From CBDANW01 sp965197825 (GTDB lineage: Bacteria > Acidobacteriota > Vicinamibacteria > Marinacidobacterales > DATDRI01): 64,000 bases of DNA. Every line of letters begins with the position of its first letter. Positions within the stretch are counted from its first letter, which is position 1. A program made the translations under genes and the position numbers. A model generated the notes under the pieces. It was given only the letters and a program-made list of their open reading frames with translations, did no database searches and had not been told where the DNA came from. The DNA is taken from positions 1,674,001 through 1,738,000 of the forward strand of contig CBDANW010000002.1 in the NCBI GenBank assembly GCA_965197825.1, in the 5' to 3' direction. This document shows positions 63,003 to 64,000 of this stretch, piece after piece.

Positions 63003-63565
63003 GACTGGCGTTAGTTTAGGCGGGAGGGATGGGGGGGGGCAAACCCGCGCGCAGTCGCTCGCCGGCCGCAGCGACGCCAATCGAGCGTAGGCCAGGGGCC
63101 GAACCCAGAGTGAGGCCCCACTGAATCAAGCCGACGAATGGCCGCCAAAGCTGGCCGCCGAAATAGGTGGTTGCGTTGAGGGTGTCTAGTCAGGCGGCGG
63201 TGTCCGCCTTCGTCCGTACTCCTAACTATGAGAACTTCGGCGGACCAGCCGAAGGTCTTAGCGAAGGCTGGGGGCTCCGGGCCACTAAACAAAGTCCCGG
63301 CGGGAAACGGAAGTGAGCCCCGTGAAAATTTCTCTTCCGTTCCCCGCCGTAGGGATTCTTTCTCCCCATCGCCCGTTTTGCAGCAATCGTGCCAGACGAG
63401 CGAAGCCAATTGGCCCCCTGGTAGTGCGGTTTTCTGCCCAAGAGCCCCAGCCTCGACCGCGATTGTCCTAAGAAGGGCACACTGGTTGTCCCCCCCTGGT
63501 GAGGATGTTGAGGATGCTGAGGACGCAGATCCGTCGGGGTACGCGAGTGGGGATCGGCCTCGAGG
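63003..63565. other. Intergenic, nothing recognised
   Basis: About 560 bp between moaA and panE, both on the minus strand. Overlapping frames on both strands lack family features. No Moco riboswitch motif was recognised by eye. Confidence 0.45.
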
Positions 63566-64000
63566 TTAAGACGGGTGCCGTTTGGCGTTCTGTATCGCCC
63601 AGGGCTTCAAGATCGCGTAGACCGCTTCACACATGGGAACCGCCAGATTGTGCTTGCGCGCTAGGCGTATGGCGGTGCCGTGGAGCGCCTCCAGCTCCAT
63701 GGGTTTTCCTTGCGTCATATCGTAATGAAGGGAGGAGAACGTATCGGGATCCATCTTCATGGCTAAGCCGACTGATTTGTCCACGGTGTCCGGAGGCAGT
63801 GCGACGCCTTCCGCGGCGGCCACGGCTATGACCTCACGCATGATGTTCTTCGCCATCTCCAACGATTCGCCGCTCTCTCGGATCTCCCCCAAGGGTAGGC
63901 GGACCGTGGCGGTCATTCCGGCCAGGGCACAGATGAAAGTGAACTTGTTCCAGAGCACGGAGCGAATGTCGGAAGACACCTCGGCATCGATCTGTGCTTC
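63566..64000 (-). CDS. panE: 2-dehydropantoate 2-reductase, C-terminal part (partial)
   Basis: The gene enters from the right edge. The visible 145 residues read EAQIDAEVSSDIRSVLWNKF (substrate-binding Lys region), then ALAGMTATVRLPLGEI and the SSLHYDMTQGKPMELEALHG motif of KPA reductase C-domains, ending LKPWAIQNAKRHPS. The enzyme makes pantoate for CoA synthesis, or belongs to the wider ApbA/PanE group. The NADP-binding N-terminus lies beyond the window. Confidence 0.85.
   Translation of the reverse strand, partial: EAQIDAEVSSDIRSVLWNKFTFICALAGMTATVRLPLGEIRESGESLEMAKNIMREVIAVAAAEGVALPPDTVDKSVGLAMKMDPDTFSSLHYDMTQGKPMELEALHGTAIRLARKHNLAVPMCEAVYAILKPWAIQNAKRHPS

Noticed and set aside
63011..63565. 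Open frames upstream of moaA
   Set aside because: Overlapping frames on both strands, low-complexity Arg/Pro content and no recognisable family.

Overview
The window is a GC-rich bacterial chromosome segment with Gram-negative outer-membrane genes: TolC, BamA- and TamB-like proteins, DUF5916 barrels, SurA and Wzm/Wzt. The gene mix points to Acidobacteriota or a close relative: DUF5916, LVIVD-repeat and TolB-like propeller proteins, PilZ and J-domain proteins, a dnaX-ybaB-recR-mglB-mglA block, and a wzm-wzt-rfaE2-mfd-PPIase-dusB block. This is inference from family content; no rRNA gene is present.

Layout. 1-1.5 kb: two decayed genes. 1.5-10.7 kb: a DUF5916 outer-membrane protein, then a Cys-rich small protein and an intact copper/silver efflux operon cusCBA. 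10.9-13.2 kb: a kinase/J-domain chimera, a frameshifted PilZ gene, tRNA-Arg and tRNA-Lys. 13.2-18.5 kb: an accessory island that starts with a 45-bp copy of the tRNA-Lys 3' end and holds remnants of several nuclease genes plus one intact PD-(D/E)XK-like protein. 19-23.8 kb: acyl-CoA synthetase, a gatB stub cut by mobile DNA, a TrlF-type PHP protein cut at its Walker A motif, and egtB. 24-26 kb: a radical SAM protein with odd cysteine spacing and a TolC/RND deletion scar. 26.3-30.6 kb: conserved core (tRNA-Ser, SRP RNA, dnaX, ybaB, recR, a 5'-truncated mglB, mglA, tRNA-Asn).

30.7-38.6 kb: a secreted FAH-family protein, two decayed LVIVD genes (one split by a complete IS256-family element with an 8-bp target duplication) and, between them, two integron attC-like sites that bracket a decayed IS256-type transposase and a hicBA toxin-antitoxin pair. 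38.6-46.4 kb: HAD phosphatase, PilZ, three tandem DUF4214 proteins (two joined to glycoside-hydrolase-like barrels), a deoxyhypusine-synthase-like gene, four 44-bp hairpin repeats, and a BamA-like/TamB-like breakpoint. 46.5-56.4 kb: conserved envelope and repair block (wzm, wzt, rfaE2, mfd, two PPIases, S4 protein, dusB). 56.4-64 kb: a MITE-like element, NHL propeller, M19 dipeptidase, a bufferin-like copper RiPP cluster (MNIO/DUF692, DUF2063, Cys-rich peptide) followed by yceI, moaA, and the C-terminal part of panE.

Two themes stand out. Copper handling appears twice, as cusCBA and as the bufferin-like cluster. Single-base frameshifts and stops are frequent in accessory genes, while roughly 30 kb of conserved genes, including mfd (3.5 kb) and cusA (3.2 kb), carry none. 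This favours real decay of accessory DNA, although several lesions lie in C/G/A runs, so consensus errors are not excluded.
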